Assembly (NCBI GenBank): GCA_902520575.1 | Contig: CABYOG010000053.1 | Span: 1 to 5,990 of the forward strand | DNA from: an uncultured SAR116 cluster alpha proteobacterium | Lineage (GTDB): Bacteria; Pseudomonadota; Alphaproteobacteria; Puniceispirillales; Puniceispirillaceae | DNA length: 5,990 nt | Direction: 5' to 3' | Shown: one piece after another, positions 5,725 through 5,990 of the stretch | How positions within the stretch are numbered: the stretch's first letter is position 1 | Layout: each line of letters begins with the position of its first letter | Position numbers and translations under genes: made by a program | The notes under the pieces: model-generated | Databases searched by the model: none | The model's input: only the letters and a program-made list of their open reading frames with translations | Told to the model about the DNA's origin: nothing

Positions 5725-5742
5725 AAGGATTTTTACAAGGCG

Positions 5743-5990
5743 ATGACAACTCTGCTCTCCATATCGGCATTGCTGATTACAGTCATGTTAATGCAGATGG
5801 GCACAGGGGCTCTGGGTCCGTTGGATACGCTTTCTGCGATTGAACTGGGCTTTTCCAACATCCAGATTGGGATTATTGGGGCTGCACATTTCACAGGCTT
5901 TATCATTGGCTGTTTCGGCGCGCCCGCTCTGGTCAGGCGGGTTGGCCATGCACGGGCTTATATTGTTACCGTAGCCTTGTCGATTACAGC
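5743..5990 (+). CDS. MFS transporter, N-terminal part (YcaD-like; runs off the window)
   Basis: The first 82 codons of a major facilitator superfamily inner-membrane transporter. A first membrane helix (residues 4-24, ending GTGALGPL) is followed by LSAIELGFSNIQIGIIGAAHFTGFIIGCFG (30-59) and APALVRRVGHARAYIV (60-75). The latter is the cytoplasmic loop 2-3 motif A in the R-x-G-H-x-R-A form seen in YcaD-like MFS proteins, rather than the textbook G-x-x-x-D-R-x-G-R-R. The substrate is unknown. The first in-frame ATG after the TGA at 5722 is 5743. Its own ribosome binding site is poor: AAAGGA is 13 bases away and AAGG only two. Translation may depend on the upstream mini-ORF. The gene is divergent from dam, with 92 bases between them. 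Confidence 0.85.
   Translation, partial: MTTLLSISALLITVMLMQMGTGALGPLDTLSAIELGFSNIQIGIIGAAHFTGFIIGCFGAPALVRRVGHARAYIVTVALSIT

Noticed and set aside
5710..5742. Readthrough or selenocysteine recoding of the TGA at 5722-5724 to extend the MFS protein
   Set aside because: No SECIS-like element is evident, the residues upstream do not look like MFS sequence, and TGA is used as a normal stop by azlC and the pcm-like gene.

Overview
The window looks like a chromosomal segment of an alphaproteobacterium with moderate GC, mid-40s percent by eye. The strongest clue is a minus-strand cluster in the order pcm-like methyltransferase, TolC-family outer-membrane protein, PopZ (DUF2497) and valyl-tRNA synthetase. 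PopZ is essentially confined to Alphaproteobacteria, and a popZ/DUF2497 gene next to valS is familiar from that class. The AT-leaning base composition would suit a marine lineage such as a SAR116-like group, but that placement is a guess.

Layout. Positions 1-3491 (minus strand) hold four genes in one direction: pcm-like (2826-3491), tolC (1359-2741), popZ (519-1298) and the 5' part of valS (1-477, running off the window). The gaps are 84, 60 and 41 bases, and a good sigma70-type promoter lies ahead of pcm at 3555-3583. Positions 3492-3643 form a divergent promoter region. Positions 3644-4800 (plus strand) hold tRNA-Cys(GCA) and then, only 13 bases later, azlC and azlD, which overlap by ATGA and encode a two-part branched-chain amino-acid exporter. 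Positions 4817-5650 (minus strand) encode a complete D12-class, Dam-type adenine methyltransferase with no restriction-enzyme gene beside it. It converges on azlD across a 16-base gap. Positions 5743-5990 (plus strand) are the start of an MFS transporter. The 92 bases between dam and the MFS gene contain a palindromic Shine-Dalgarno sequence, a possible hairpin and a four-codon mini-ORF.

How the parts relate. The left cluster combines envelope export (TolC), cell-pole organisation (PopZ) and translation (ValS). Its linkage is probably old and operonic rather than one biochemical pathway. The azlCD pair is a self-contained exporter that seems to depend on the tRNA-Cys promoter. Dam is an apparently solitary GATC methylase in a class that normally uses CcrM at GANTC.

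I found no mobile element, CRISPR array, phage gene or clearly new multi-gene system. The observations most worth checking are the mini-ORF/hairpin leader before the MFS gene, the degenerate isoaspartyl-methyltransferase signature, the tRNA-led azlCD transcript, and a GANTC site plus CtrA-like motif in the pcm-valS promoter.
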